Assembly: GCA_036023115.1 (NCBI GenBank) | Contig: JAYKKT010000047.1 | Span: 1,982,001-2,046,000 of the forward strand | Source: Brasenia schreberi | Taxonomy: Eukaryota; Streptophyta; Magnoliopsida; Nymphaeales; Cabombaceae | Length of the DNA stretch: 64,000 bases | Direction of reading: 5' to 3' | In this document: in pieces, positions 12,442 through 23,425 of the stretch | Layout of the letters: every line of letters starts with the position of its first letter | How positions within the stretch are numbered: the stretch's first letter is position 1 | Notes under the pieces: generated by a model | What the model saw: only the letters and a program-made list of their open reading frames with translations | The model's database searches: none | What the model was told of the DNA's origin: nothing | Program-made: the position numbers and the translations under genes

Positions 12442-12574
12442 ACACCGAGAGGGTTGGCTGAATGGCAGGGCGCTCTAGTGCCGTTGCTGCTGGTGGGGAG
12501 TTCGACTCCGAGAGGGTGCACGGGTGTGTGTTAGGCTTCGGCTTTCTCTTGTAACCAAAAAAGAAAAAGAAAAG
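12442..12574 (+). mobile_element. tRNA-derived SINE, family A, with 13-bp target duplication
   Basis: It carries an A-box region (ggttggctgaatggcaggg), B box 'ggggagttcgactccg', the family 3' end 'ttaggcttcggctt', 'cttgtaac' and a poly-A-rich tail. It is flanked by the perfect 13-bp repeat 'ctcatataattca' at 12429-12441 and 12575-12587, so the insertion is recent. Confidence 0.9.
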
Positions 12575-12593
12575 CTCATATAATTCATAAAAG

Positions 12594-12689
12594 AACCTTT
12601 CGAGTTGAAGGTCATGAGTTCGATACCGGGGATGCCCATTGTGTGGGGTTCTGCCTAACTCCAGTTTGTCTATGAAGAAAAGAAATAAC
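12594..12689 (+). mobile_element. SINE-like element, family B
   Basis: Carries a B box 'gagttcgataccgggg' and the ending 'ctgcctaactccagttt...gaagaaaagaaa'. Similar text occurs at 28.1 kb. 'cataaaagaac' before and 'cataaaaggac' after it look like a target duplication with one mismatch. It sits immediately behind a family A SINE. Confidence 0.6.
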
Positions 12690-12847
12690 CCATAAAAGGA
12701 CACGCTTGAGAATAGTGATTTGGTATTATGTGGATTCATTGAGTATGGCCAGAACTGATGGATCTGTCTCTTTCATATCAAATAATATCAAATAATGTAA
12801 CTTTATGAGTACTTTTCTTTTGTTTTTTCTTTTTAAAAATTTCATGG

Positions 12848-12935
12848 CAAGGTGTCGTTAGGCATTGTATCAGTACCCGGGTTTGAACTCCTGACCTAAT
12901 ACCAAGAACCAATTAGCTAGCATGAATCCTTAGCA
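12848..12935 (-). mobile_element. SINE-like fragment, minus strand
   Basis: Minus-strand B-box-like 'ggagttcaaacccggg', preceded by A-box-like sequence near 'tagctaattggtt'. It is degraded. Confidence 0.35.
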
Positions 12936-12979
12936 AGCACACGACTTTTTCCAGCCTAATGATTTAGGTAGGTATTTGT

Positions 12980-13010
<31 letters not shown>

Positions 13011-13819
13011 GCTAATATAAAATGAGAAATAAAGCACGATAACAACTAATAATCCATGTAGACGATCCCATTTAGTACGTGATAAGAGGCTTGGTTTTGT
13101 TTTTTTACATTATATAATTTGCTTAAAGTATTTTGACGGATTAGGGTGTCAGCTGGAGTTTGATGCTCACATAGGGCAGCTTACATTCTGGATAAACCGA
13201 AACCAGCAGTTTCAAACCATCGGTTTTTGGGTAGTTTCGGTTCTGGATTCAGAACCTCTCCAAAACTATTTTCAAAATTTGTTTTTGAAAATATAAGGTA
13301 ATGAGCTCATGGGGAGTCAAAAACTCTCCACTTTGTAATATGTACACACATGATTTTGTTGGTGAAGAAAATGATTCCGGATCCAGTACCATTTGTTAAA
13401 TGGATTATTAGTACTAAAAAATAGGAAAAATCTTATGAAACTATCGTGTGGTTTCTCAAATTTTATATTTTTGGACTTCAATTTCTCAATCTTTTAGGAA
13501 GGACAAGAGATTTTCTTCATTAATCAAATAAAGACCTAAGATTTTTATTGGTAATCAAATCAGGACCTGAGATTCTTGAGATTTTTGTGACATGTGAAAA
13601 ATTAATATCGTTAGCTACAAGATCTCTATTTCATTAAAGATCAAAACTTCTGGTCTTTAATTGATTAATGTCTTTACCTGATTAACAAAGAAAATCTTAT
13701 GTCATTCTTAAAATGTTAAAAAATTAAGGCCTGAAAGTGTAAACTTTAAACAATTATAAAACACGTGTGGAATTTTTCTTTAAAAAAAGCCCATAATATT
13801 CAAACCATCCTTTTCGAGC
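12936..13819. other. Gene-free intergenic DNA
   Basis: Contains a short (TA)n at 12980-13002 and 'ggttttcggttctgg'-type words near 13200. No gene. Confidence 0.4.
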
Positions 13820-14010
13820 AAACAACAACAACAACAACTAAGCCTTTTCTCATACTAGACGGGGTCAACTACATAGATTCTTTGTTTTCATATAGTCCTA
13901 TCATTTACCATGTTATTAGTTAACTCACAATAAGTATATTAAAAAATATTGTTTCTTTCCAACACTTTTGTCGTCGTCCTCTATCTCTTTTAATACTTTC
14001 ATCTAAGTAT
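13820..14010 (-). mobile_element. RTE-clade LINE, 3'-terminal fragment
   Basis: Starts with (CAA)n and 'ctaagccttttctcatac', then continues like the 3' ends at 39757 and 61697. On the minus strand this is the last part of the RT-type ORF plus the short 3' end with a (TTG)n tail. It is truncated after about 190 bp, as is typical of incomplete target-primed insertion. Confidence 0.8.
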
Positions 14011-14302
14011 ATTAAAAAAAAACTCAAAACCTCTAATTGTGTCTTAAACTAAGGCTTTTGGATCAGGTCAGATTTCAGACACATGCCCGACCCATTCCGT
14101 GCTCCAGCACAGCATGATGAACTTAATACTAGGGCCGCACAAACAACTGGCATCGGTGGTATTGGCTTGTTCAAACTCAATTTTGCTTAGGCCTCATGAC
14201 ATGAATGAAGCTTAAGTTTGAATTCCCTGTCTTGGCTCGAGCTTTACTTTCCTTTAATTTTAGTTGTTGTTCAAACTTATAAGCCTAGAGAAGTATGGAC
14301 AT

Positions 14303-14480
14303 TTTTTTTTTGTTACAAGAGGAGGCCAAATCCTAACAAACACACACAAATGCCCATGCATGCACCCGTAGGAGTCAAACGGCCTAATACACACACAAAT
14401 ACCCACTAATGCACCCCCTAGGAGTCGAACTCTCCACCTGCAGCAACAACGCTAGAGTGTCCTGCCGTTGAGTTAAGGCT
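14303..14480 (-). mobile_element. tRNA-derived SINE, family A, with internal duplication
   Basis: A poly-T head, 'gttacaagaggaggcc', and then two successive copies of the ACAC-rich/'aggagtc' section before the A box. The middle of the element has been duplicated. B-box-like 'ggagagttcgactcct' reads on the minus strand. Confidence 0.7.
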
Positions 14481-15059
14481 TTGGGTGGCATTTTCCCCAA
14501 AAATTATATGGTCTAGTTGAGTTGAGCCTCTACCTTTTTTTTTATAAGGATCACCCACAACTAATCTCCTTTGTACACTAGTACCATCCGAGCATTTCGG
14601 ACGGCTCCTAAAATTGGCATATCTGACGGTCAAAACTGTTGGGAAAGCTATTTTTGACCGTTGAGATGGTCGCAAATAATTGAAAACCGTCGGAATTATC
14701 CCATTATTTATTGAAAAAAGTCAATTTTGTACTAGTGATAATAACATCCCTTAATATCATCAGCTCATGAGTCCTTTTAGAGCAAGATGATGTTGGAAAT
14801 CTTCAACTTCACTATCAGTTTACAGGTATCATTGAATGAAACTCAAATGCAGTAAGTAGTTGAAGATTGATATAGTTTTATATGGTGTGAGCATCATCTA
14901 GCTCTAGCATCTAACACCTTTTCCGGCATCTTAAAGTAAGGCTATCAGCTCGTATGCCTTCAATTGAAGATGATGAATATTCTTATCGTCTCTTCGTCTT
15001 ATTCAAAAAGCACTTAATTTGGAGGTCTATTTTTTTCTGAATTGGGCAAGGACTGGTAG
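14481..15059. other. Gene-free intergenic DNA
   Basis: Nothing recognisable. An 85-codon minus-strand frame at 14418-14675 runs through the SINE and is judged spurious. Confidence 0.4.
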
Positions 15060-15150
15060 AACTTCACTCATGTAAGGGATCAGTTCCGATAGTTAGCGTA
15101 AAACTTTGTCGGATTTATTTACCATGGATTCTATAAATTATGATAGAGTT
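15060..15150 (+). mobile_element. Probable RTE LINE 5'-leader fragment
   Basis: 'catgtaagggatca', 'agcgtaaaactttgtc' and 'atggattctataaattatg' match the order seen at the start of the LINE at 45779 (45784-45905). Without a coding part the assignment rests on this similarity alone. Confidence 0.5.
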
Positions 15151-15227
15151 ATGTAAAAACAAAGAATCCATGTACCTCACCCCATGTAATATGTTAAAAT
15201 GCTTAGTTGTAGTAGTAGTGACAAGTA

Positions 15228-15480
15228 GCTTGTGAGTTAAAGGGGTGGTTTGCAGGCGAGTTCCAGCGTCAGTGCCAATGCGTGGTAAGTTCAAGTGGTT
15301 CGGCACTTACTCTCCTTAAGCAAAGGTCTCGAACTCGAGCCTTGGGGACGGAGAAAACCATTTGCCGGAGAGATTTACCCCCATAGTGAGCCGACCCGGC
15401 TTGAACGGATTAGTCAGGGTCCTTTGGGCTTCCGGATAGTGGTGGCACACCACCAAAACAGAAAAAAATACACTGTTCGG
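15228..15480 (+). mobile_element. Au-like tRNA-derived SINE candidate
   Basis: Contains tRNA-like text with a B-box-like stretch 'ggtctcgaactcgagcc' and then 'gtgagccgacc' and 'acggattagtcagg', wording I associate with Au-type plant SINEs. It is distinct from families A and B here. The 3' boundary is uncertain. Confidence 0.5.
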
Positions 15481-15903
15481 TGTTGAGGGGAATATTTAGG
15501 AGCACCATCTTTAGACGGTGCTGTATTTCCTTGGTTGGTATAGCAACCAGCTAAATACGTATATGCCAAATAGAGGTACATACAATATCTTATATTGGTT
15601 GGTGGCATATACAGTGCACGTATACTTTCTATATTAATGCCCTTTCACAAATTTGTGGGAAACTAATGCATGGATGAACCAACGATGCATGCATTTACTG
15701 AAAAGAGTTCTGGTTCCTCCTACTCTGTGTTTAGAGGATAGCGGCCCATATATTGCAGAAACTTGAGACAAAGATACTCTCTCTCTCTCAAGAATTTCTC
15801 CATTCCTCCTACATTTGGTTTAGGATAGAGCAGACGTATGGCATGATATAACAAGGCATAAGAAATTCAAGCTTTCTCTCTGTCTCTCTGAGCAGAGCTA
15901 AAC
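15481..15903 (+). promoter_or_regulatory. PIN upstream region and leader
   Basis: CT-rich tracts at about 15777-15790 and 15873-15891 lie just before the PIN start codon, as in many plant 5' UTRs. Several TA-rich strings upstream could act as TATA boxes, but none is decisive. Confidence 0.35.
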
Positions 15904-18900
15904 ATGATTAGTGGAGCAGACATCTACAATGTGCTTGCAGCAGTAGTGCCCCTCTATGTGGCCATGTTCTTGGCTTATGCTTCTGTGAAATGGTGGAAGA
16001 TCTTCACCCCTGACCAGTGCTCAGGCATCAACAAATTCGTCGCCGTCTTCGCGATCCCTCTCCTATCTTTCAAATTCATATCCAACAATAACCCTTACGC
16101 AATGCACTTCAAATTCATTGCTGCAGACTCCCTTCAGAAGCTGGCCATCTTGATTCTCTTGAGTTTGTGGGTGTGGTTAGGAAAGAACGGTAGCCTTGAT
16201 TGGATGATCACTCTATTCTCTTTGTCCACTTTGCCCAATACTATAGTGGTCGGAATCCCACTCATGACTGGCATGTATGGCGAATTCTCCGCTGCATTAA
16301 TGGTGCAAGTGGTTGTGATGCAAAGCATTGTGTGGTACACCCTCTTGCTCTTCTTGTTTGAGTACAGGGCAGGCAAGATACTCATCATGGAACAATTCCC
16401 CAAGACGGCCGGATCGATTGCTTCGTTGAAGGTGGACCCTGACGTAGTTTCTTTGAGTGGAAGAGAAGATATTGAGGCAGATGCAGAGGTTGAAGAGGAT
16501 GGTAGACTTCATGTCACAATAAGAAGATCTACATCTTCGAGGTCGAGACCCTCTCCTTATATACTTCAAGATTATCATGGCCTCAGCTCAATGCCAAACT
16601 TGTTTACTACCCCTAGAGCCTCAAGTCTTCGGGGGATGGAGATATATTCCCTTGAATCATCAAGAGCTCATACACCAGAAACGTCGCCTTTCAACAATTC
16701 AGAGTTCGTTTTGCAGAGTCCTGGGCAAGAAAGTAATGGGTTTCCGGGTGGTGTTACAAGGAAGTTGTCTGCTGATTTCCAAGTGAGATCATCAAGACAA
16801 AAACGCTGTAAATCAGTGTCGAATGAGCTTCACATGTTTATTTGGAGTGCTGCATCTCCCATGTTCGAAGGAAGTCATCATCGCAGGGTTGCTTCTCATG
16901 ATTTTGAGGCCTTTAAGGACAAATTAGAAGGTATAAACAAAAACATATCCACCACTTTTTATCTCCACCTGAAATTTTTTCGGATGCCTTGGAAAATTAC
17001 GAGACTTCTTGTTTATCAAATACTTTTATCATCTAATCAACTTCATAAGTTCGCAGCGCATTTACTGCGAACTTATGAAGTTGATTAGATGATGAAACAT
17101 TGTTGATGCATTATTTTGTATTTTTGTTAGTATAAATACCGTGAATAAGTGAATTGGTTCCTTTTTATCTAGCCTATTATGAAGTTCTTAACATAAGGGA
17201 TATGGATCACTGTGACTTGTTGATCTTGTGTAATGAATTCAGCCACGCAAGAGCCTGGAGACCGTATCTATACAGAGGAAGAGAGGGAAGGTGGTGATTC
17301 CCCGGAGGTCACCGCGGAGATTGAGCAGAAAACGGTGGTGAGCTCGCAGATGCCTTCAGTAAGTGTAATGACAAGGTTGATTTTCATCATGGTGTGGCGG
17401 AAACTTGTCCGAAACCCAAACACCTACTCCAGCATAATCGGTTTGATCTGGGCACTTGTTGCATTCAGGTACATTAGTAATTTCGTACTGCAGCAGACAA
17501 GACCATCTTGCTTATGTATATAAATTTTAATGTCTTTAGGTGCATAATCTTGTTTTAAACATTTTTATTCATCTACATCAATGATGAAAATTTAAATTTA
17601 TAATAATACTTTTAACTCAAATCTCTACCGTTGATCTCATTGAGTGGAGATATTTAAGAAGATTATGCATTAAGAACTTTATGCATTTAACATTACTTCT
17701 CTTTCTTTTTCTCAATCAATGGTGGAGATTTTAATTACTTTATATTTAATGTATTTAAAGTACAAAGTATAATAATACTTTTAATTTAAATATCCACTGT
17801 TGATCTTGAATGATGGAGCCATTTAAGTTAGATTATGCACCTAAAGACATTATACATTTACTACTATTTGTCTTTCAATCAACAATAGAAATTTGAATTA
17901 CTTCATATTTAATATATATGGTACATTTAAAATATAAAGTACAACAATACTTTTAATTCAAATCTACATTGATCTTAAAGATCGAAGGGTAAAGATATTT
18001 AAGCAAGATTATACACCTAAGGGTATTATTCATTTAACATTACCTTTCTCTCTCTCATATATATACCTTTCTCTCTCTCTCTCATATATATATAAGTTGA
18101 AGGATGCAAACTACAGTTTCCAAACTCCATTTAATCAAGGGTCACCAGCATTTTCCACCTTCTCTCTCTCTCTAATATCATCGGTACTAGTTACATTTTT
18201 CAGATCTGTCTAAGTACGGTTGTCACTTTATATGCTTTTCTCAACCATTGGAGATAAAAAAGAAAAAACAGGAAATATTTTTTCTTAAATCAAATACCAC
18301 CTATAACAAGTACAACTTCACTTTTCACACTTTGTAATTTAATCTCAATCATCGATCAATTTAATTGAATTGTTAGAAATTTATGATGATATAGAAAGCA
18401 TGTAACACGGCAAGCGTGATTGAAAGAGGAACAAACTCAATAATATGCAAACATTGTATTGTATGTGCAATGCAGGTGGCAGATCAAAATGCCAAAAATC
18501 ATTGAAGGATCCATCTCAATTCTTTCTAACGCAGGCCTTGGAATGGCTATGTTCAGCCTAGGTATGAAGATGCCAAATGAATGACAAGACCATGAACTTA
18601 TCATCTTCGTTGTTGGAGAAGTTTCTGCTTTCTGATATGTGGGCGATATTTGTGATGGCCAGGCATCTTCATGGCGTTGCAGCCGCAGCTCATTGCTTGT
18701 GGGAAATCTGCTGCGGCATTGATCATGGCAACCAGGTTCCTTGTTGGCCCAATTGTCATGTTCGCGACCTCCATTGCGATTGGCCTAAGTGGAGACCTCC
18801 TTCGTGTTGCCATCGTCCAGGTCTGTGAAGCGGGAGACCCAGAAATTTGTTTCGGGTGGGGTAGACTTCAGGTTTAAAAAATTTCCAACTTCTTTAAAAA

Positions 18901-19270
18901 TTTCAATATAAAAGTACCAATTTTCAGAATTTTCCCCACCCCACCACAATGTGCATCCGCTACTGGCTCTCTGCGTGTGCATGTGTATATGCAAATCTAA
19001 TTATACACTTTCCAATGACAGGCAGCCCTTCCTCAAGGAATCGTTACATTCGTGTTTGCAAGAGAGTATGGCCTCCACGCAGACATACTTAGCACTGCGT
19101 GAGTATTCACACATGCACGCGCACACACACATATTCAAATAAAATGACATTGTTAATTAGTGAATTTATTTAATTTAAAAAAAAAATTCTCTTTGGATTT
19201 CAGGGTGATTTTTGGTATGATGATCTTCTTGCCTGTAACCATAATTTACTACTTCCTTCTTAAGCTGTAA
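15904..19270 (+). CDS. PIN: PIN-family auxin efflux carrier, six exons
   Basis: Plasma-membrane-type auxin exporter of the PIN family. Exons read by eye: 15904-16930, 17243-17468, 18476-18561, 18663-18820, 19022-19098 and 19204-19270. All introns are GT-AG, phases are consistent, and the joined frame is 547 codons (546 residues) with no stop. The N-terminal membrane half is residues 1-157, with [17 protein letters not shown] and [11 protein letters not shown] (residues 110-120). The central hydrophilic loop is about residues 158-382. The C-terminal membrane half has NPNTYSS (400-406), [10 protein letters not shown] and AALPQGIV. The loop is short for a long-loop PIN (about 225 residues) and has one TPRxS motif (TPRASSL, 236-242), a likely kinase site, where canonical PINs usually have about three. 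The C-terminus is LLKL, not the usual LLGL. The paralogue group needs a tree. Confidence 0.93.
17025..17097. repeat. Near-perfect hairpin in PIN intron 1
   Basis: Positions 17028-17056 and 17065-17093 are exact reverse complements (29 bp), separated by 8 nt (cgcattta). The stem extends further with one mismatch. It lies wholly within intron 1 (16931-17242), so an unspliced transcript would carry a long stem-loop. Confidence 0.95.
17537..18055. repeat. Three-unit tandem repeat in PIN intron 2
   Basis: Units of about 175 bp, each with 'aatacttttaa', 'caaatct' or a variant, 'ttgatctt', 'gatatttaag', 'agattatgca' and 'catttaacatta'. Copies begin near 17590, 17765 and 17940. The unit resembles the AT-rich dispersed repeats at 6.2 kb. 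A CT-rich tail follows at about 18045-18090. Confidence 0.65.
18828..18966. mobile_element. Degraded hAT-like MITE in PIN intron 5
   Basis: Has the family wording 'agacccagaaattt', 'gggtgggg', 'ccccaccccacca' and 'gcatccgcta', comparable with the element at 20382. The ends have diverged. It lies inside intron 5 and does not disturb the exon borders. Confidence 0.5.
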
Positions 19271-19419
19271 GATGCCACGAGATGGATCGGGCTCACTGCG
19301 GGCTAAGAACCATTTACCGGATCCACCTGATGGCGAGAACACTTGGTTCTTGTTTTCGGATGGCTGCTTGGGCCATAAGGGATGGAACCCGATGCAGAAA
19401 AACGATGTTGGATTTCACA
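19271..19419. other. PIN 3' flank
   Basis: Follows the PIN stop codon directly and should include the 3' UTR. The polyadenylation site is not identified. Confidence 0.35.
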
Positions 19420-19525
19420 GAGAGAAGTATCTCACCTGGCTCTTGGATGGATGCACAAATTGAAGGTCATGAGTTCGATTCCTGGGCATGCATTTGGCTT
19501 CAACATCTCCGTTGATTAGAAATGG
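19420..19525 (+). mobile_element. SINE-like element, family B, in the PIN 3' flank
   Basis: A-box-like 'cctggctcttggatgg' is followed by B box 'gagttcgattcctgg' and 'ggcttcaacatctccg'. If PIN transcripts end downstream of it, the element would be part of the 3' UTR. Confidence 0.55.
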
Positions 19526-20381
19526 ATTGGTTGTAACTGAGTAGCTTTATTTTTTTTATCTCAAACATTTTGAAGGTCAATTCATTTCATGTATTTGGAA
19601 GCCATATTAAACAATTTTTTTTAAGAAATATAATATTTTTGAAAAGAAGATATTCTATAGCACTTGTTAAGTCAATGGGCAATGGAGTGATCTAAAGATA
19701 GCAATGAGAAACCTTAATGGAGAGAGTACGAGTTAAGATTATGTTTTTTTCCAATAGGTATGGAACAAGATATATATATATATATGAAAATTGGATCTTG
19801 TCGACTTTTTCTACGTCTTTTTATTGTTTTGAGTAATATGAATGTAATTTAATTTTTTTAAGACGAAAGATAATATTATTATGCTCGTACTTCTAAAAGT
19901 AATGATTGAGCGTGAGTAAACAATATAAGACAAATCAAATCACTCTATACTTTGTGTGTTGTTGGGACAAGTACGAGATGAGGACAACTTAATTCGTGTA
20001 CTTTGGGTATTCTGTTCATGTTGGGTTGGGTCGGTATTGCTATCCTTATAGTGGTCTAACCCTCTAAAAGTTCAATAGGTTCTCCTCAGCTACCCAAAAA
20101 TAAAAAACCAGTAGACCCTAATTTGACCTGAGAGTTTTCTTATAGGTTATCCGGCAAAACCCATAACCCGACCTGAAACCGGAGTTTCAAACCAAACTTC
20201 TCCTCACAACAATTCAGGTGATTATATATAAATGCCCTTATACAATTAAATTAGATGCATGCCGTTGGTAAAAAAAAAAAAGTTTAAGAAAAAAAAATCA
20301 TTCAGCGAGCTTTCACAAGAGCTGAATATATCATGTTCATGTTGAGTGTATATGGGTTAACGAACCATACATAAATGAACT
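19526..20381. other. Gene-free intergenic DNA
   Basis: AT-rich, with a short (TA)n near 19770. It contains a 'gagtaatatgaatgtaattt' repeat edge similar to 7.5 and 10.3 kb. No gene. Confidence 0.4.
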
Positions 20382-20485
20382 CAGTGGCGGATCTACATAG
20401 AGGCAAGGTGGGGCAGTTCACCCCACCTGAAACAGTTTTACTGGCTATTCGCCCCACCCGATACCAATTTCTAGATCCACCACTG
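20382..20485. mobile_element. hAT-like MITE, 104 bp, with 8-bp target duplication
   Basis: The ends 'CAGTGGCGGATCTA' and (reverse complement) 'CAGTGGTGGATCTA' are inverted repeats with one mismatch. The element is flanked by the exact 8-bp repeat 'aatgaact' at 20374-20381 and 20486-20493. An 8-bp duplication with short terminal repeats is the hAT signature. It is non-coding, so it would have been moved in trans. Confidence 0.88.
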
Positions 20486-20584
20486 AATGAACTAGAGACA
20501 AGCTAAACAAACCGGCTTGAACTACGAGTAACTCGGTTTTGTAAGTAGTGGATGGACACTCTCGGCCCCATTACTAACAACGAC

Positions 20585-20625
20585 CATGAAATGCAGGAAG
20601 AAGGGCCCTCTTCCCGAATTTCATG
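20585..20625. repeat. 41-bp dispersed palindrome, copy 3
   Basis: Runs from 'catgaaatgc' to 'gaatttcatg' around a 'gggccc' centre. It sits in a longer stretch (20545-20735) related to 67-285. Confidence 0.55.
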
Positions 20626-20735
20626 AGATCATGTTTTTCGAAAGATAAACGTTCTTAAAAACTACATGCATCTCTTAGATAAAAGCAAATATGGCTGTTA
20701 AAAGGAAAAACCCAGAGCGGTAAATGTGGAAGACA

Positions 20736-22924
20736 GAAAGCCAAGTATAAATACAGAGAATAGAGAACATGAAATAGAGATTCTTACTCACAGTCTTCTG
20801 AGAAAACCCTCTGCGGTAACCCCCAAAACGATATACATGTTTCTATTCCTTTTTACAGGAAATATACAGAGAAAGAAGCAAAACAAAAAAGTAGAAACGA
20901 AGCAGTCCGTCAATATCCGCTGCGCACAATTGAACTGAAGAAGACAGACAACTTCAGCGATCATTGGCTGCCCCAACAGGTTTATCCCTAACAGTGGGTG
21001 GGTGTGGTTTTTTTGGGCCCTGCTCCATACTTTTGGATGATTTGATCCCTCATTAAGAATCAAAATCATGGCATTTGGTCAAAAGAATCCAAACAAATAT
21101 CAAACAACTAGCTGTAAGTATGGTGGTGGAGCTTTTGATTTTGCTTAATCATGGGTTGTATAATGAGCCAAGTGGGCCTGGTTTTGGGTGGGCCGGGCCC
21201 AACCCAGCCTTGGCTTAGCTGGGTGTCCAAATTTTATTCAATTGCTAGTTGGCCAACCTTGGAAAGGGACTAGCCTTGTCGACAGGCTCGCAAGCATTTG
21301 CGAGTCGATCGACCGGCTAGTTCTAACTCCCATGGTCTGCGTGTGGCCCGGTCTAAGCCAAGTAAACCTGCACCAATCAACAAGGGTGTGGGTTTAGTAG
21401 AAAAGTCAGCCTTGACTGACCACTAGAGGCGGCTATTTCAAACATTATATGAAGATGAAGTGAACCACATGTTCCTTTAGAGTCCAAAGAGATAAAATAT
21501 TGGGTCATGTTCGGGTTGATCTGTCTTTGATACAATCATAAAATAACGTTAAGAATATGAAACGAAACAGAAGATTGCTCGTATTTCAAGCACTGCATGA
21601 GAACCTAATGAACACGACACAAAAAGTCTTGACTTGTGTCCACTGAAATTATAAAAAAATCACATAGTCGGTTAACCTGTTTTGACACAAAAACGAATGA
21701 CATGACCTGAACACTACTCAGAATGAAATTTCTTGCAATTTCAGACACGACTTCAGCATGTAAATTATCCCATTCAGCAACACATGATGCGTTAGGAAAA
21801 CCATTTGGGTCACTTTTGGATGTCGTACTAATATTTGATTTGAACTTACGGACAGGGATGGCATATTTAGTGTTTTTGGGTTGTACTTCTTTGTGTCGTG
21901 TCGTTTTATGTCCATGTGGAAAACAAGCCAACCCGAACTTACGCCATTTAGGTTGGTACTACCACATACTTTTTGGTCATGTTACTGAGTTTCATGTCGT
22001 GTCAGAAATGGGCAAATACTTAGTTCTTGGGTCGTGTTCGTATCTTGTTTAGAATTGCTATTATTACCCAATAAGGTGAGAAATGATAAAAGTCACGAAT
22101 TTCGTGTTGTCGTTTCTTTCACCTTTTATTGATCTTTCTCTCTCTCTCATTCTTTTGCGGTTCTGGTTCTACATTTCTAAATCCTGGATCATTTATGTTT
22201 TTGCTGTCGCTGATCCTGTGTAAGTTCTTTCTGAATTGCGTCGTCACTTTTAGCAACAACAGTTTCCAATTGTTGTTTGAATCGTATTGTGATACAATAA
22301 ACCAGAATCATGATGAATTGGTCAAAAAAATTTATTCTCAACGATGAATGCATTCAGCCATTTCTCTGTACCAACGGAAACCGAGACTTTTCTGGCATCC
22401 GGAATCTATTGGATATTAGCTCGGTTGATCAGTCGGAATTATGTTTAGCTTTATGTTCATCATGATCTATTTCTGTATTAGGATCACGTAAATATGCAAG
22501 CATGCGAGAGTTTTCTTTTGTGTTTAATCTATGATAAAAGTTAATAAAATAACAGAACAAAGGCCCAAGTTGTGAATTGAAAAGAAGGTTCAGTATAACC
22601 GAGTCACAAACTGCTCGGTTATTCGACGACTCAAACCACTTGCATCTCGGTCCACTTGCCAGACTCGGTCCAAGACCGCCGGTTAAGTATCTTCGTCAAT
22701 GAATGCCGACATCTACGGGAGGAAAAGGAAAGGAAGGTAAAGCCACACAAACCCATCACAGTCAAGCTTCGGGCCTACCGGTGGTGCGGGCCACCAGGTG
22801 GGTGCGCCCAAAATTACCTCGCCCATACCTTCGTTATCCAGAGTCACACCGTGGAGTGCAAGCATTTTGTTATCCACTCGCGACGTTAACGCCATATTTA
22901 ATTGTAGTACCAGAGAGCCACTCT

Positions 22925-22928
<4 letters not shown>
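20736..22928. other. Gene-free intergenic DNA
   Basis: Several unrelated frames of 65-119 codons occur on both strands, none with a recognisable domain. Words such as 'cgacacgac' and 'gggtcgtgttcg' (21480-22050) recur at 57000-57230, pointing to a dispersed repeat. No gene is supported. Confidence 0.4.

Positions 22929-23000
<72 letters not shown>
22929..23000. repeat. (TA)n microsatellite
   Basis: About 35 uninterrupted TA units. Confidence 0.95.
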
Positions 23001-23004
<4 letters not shown>

Positions 23005-23133
23005 TCATTCATTATTTTTGAGTGACTTGAGTGTTATAAAAATATTTTTCTTTCATTTCTAAAACCCTTTACAAATTTTGAAATTTACTCAAAAACAATG
23101 GATGAGTAGGTATCAATATGATAGGATCGAGTT

Positions 23134-23134
<1 letters not shown>

Positions 23135-23185
<51 letters not shown>

Positions 23186-23212
23186 TGTATATGTACATAT
23201 ATACATATATGT
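23135..23212. repeat. Interrupted (TA)n microsatellite
   Basis: TA units broken by TG and AC steps. Confidence 0.85.
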
Positions 23213-23324
23213 GTGTGCTTGTATGACTTTCTAGACTCGCTATACTATTTATGTATGATTAGATTGGAGAGATGATTTCGCGAGAGATAGTTTTATTTAT
23301 TTAAAAAGTAGCTTTTATTTACGC

Positions 23325-23425
23325 AAAGCATAAGCTCAATGGTTGGGCATTTTGATGTTCATGCTCTTGTCTCTCTAAGGTGAATGTGGGTGTTAGGCTT
23401 TGTTCTCTCTTTATAATAAAAAAAC
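23325..23425 (+). mobile_element. Degraded SINE, family A
   Basis: 'cataagctcaatggttggg' (A box), then a decayed B-box region, 'gtgggtgttaggctttg', 'ctctttataat' and A-rich sequence. The order matches family A. Confidence 0.5.

Noticed and set aside
16931..17088. Unspliced extension of PIN exon 1 to a stop at 17086-17088
   Set aside because: A donor at 16931 and an in-phase acceptor at 17242 restore the family sequence. The extension runs through the hairpin and is not conserved-looking.
22129..22347. A 72-codon hydrophobic frame
   Set aside because: It begins in a CT-rich tract, lacks a recognisable domain and has no splice partner.
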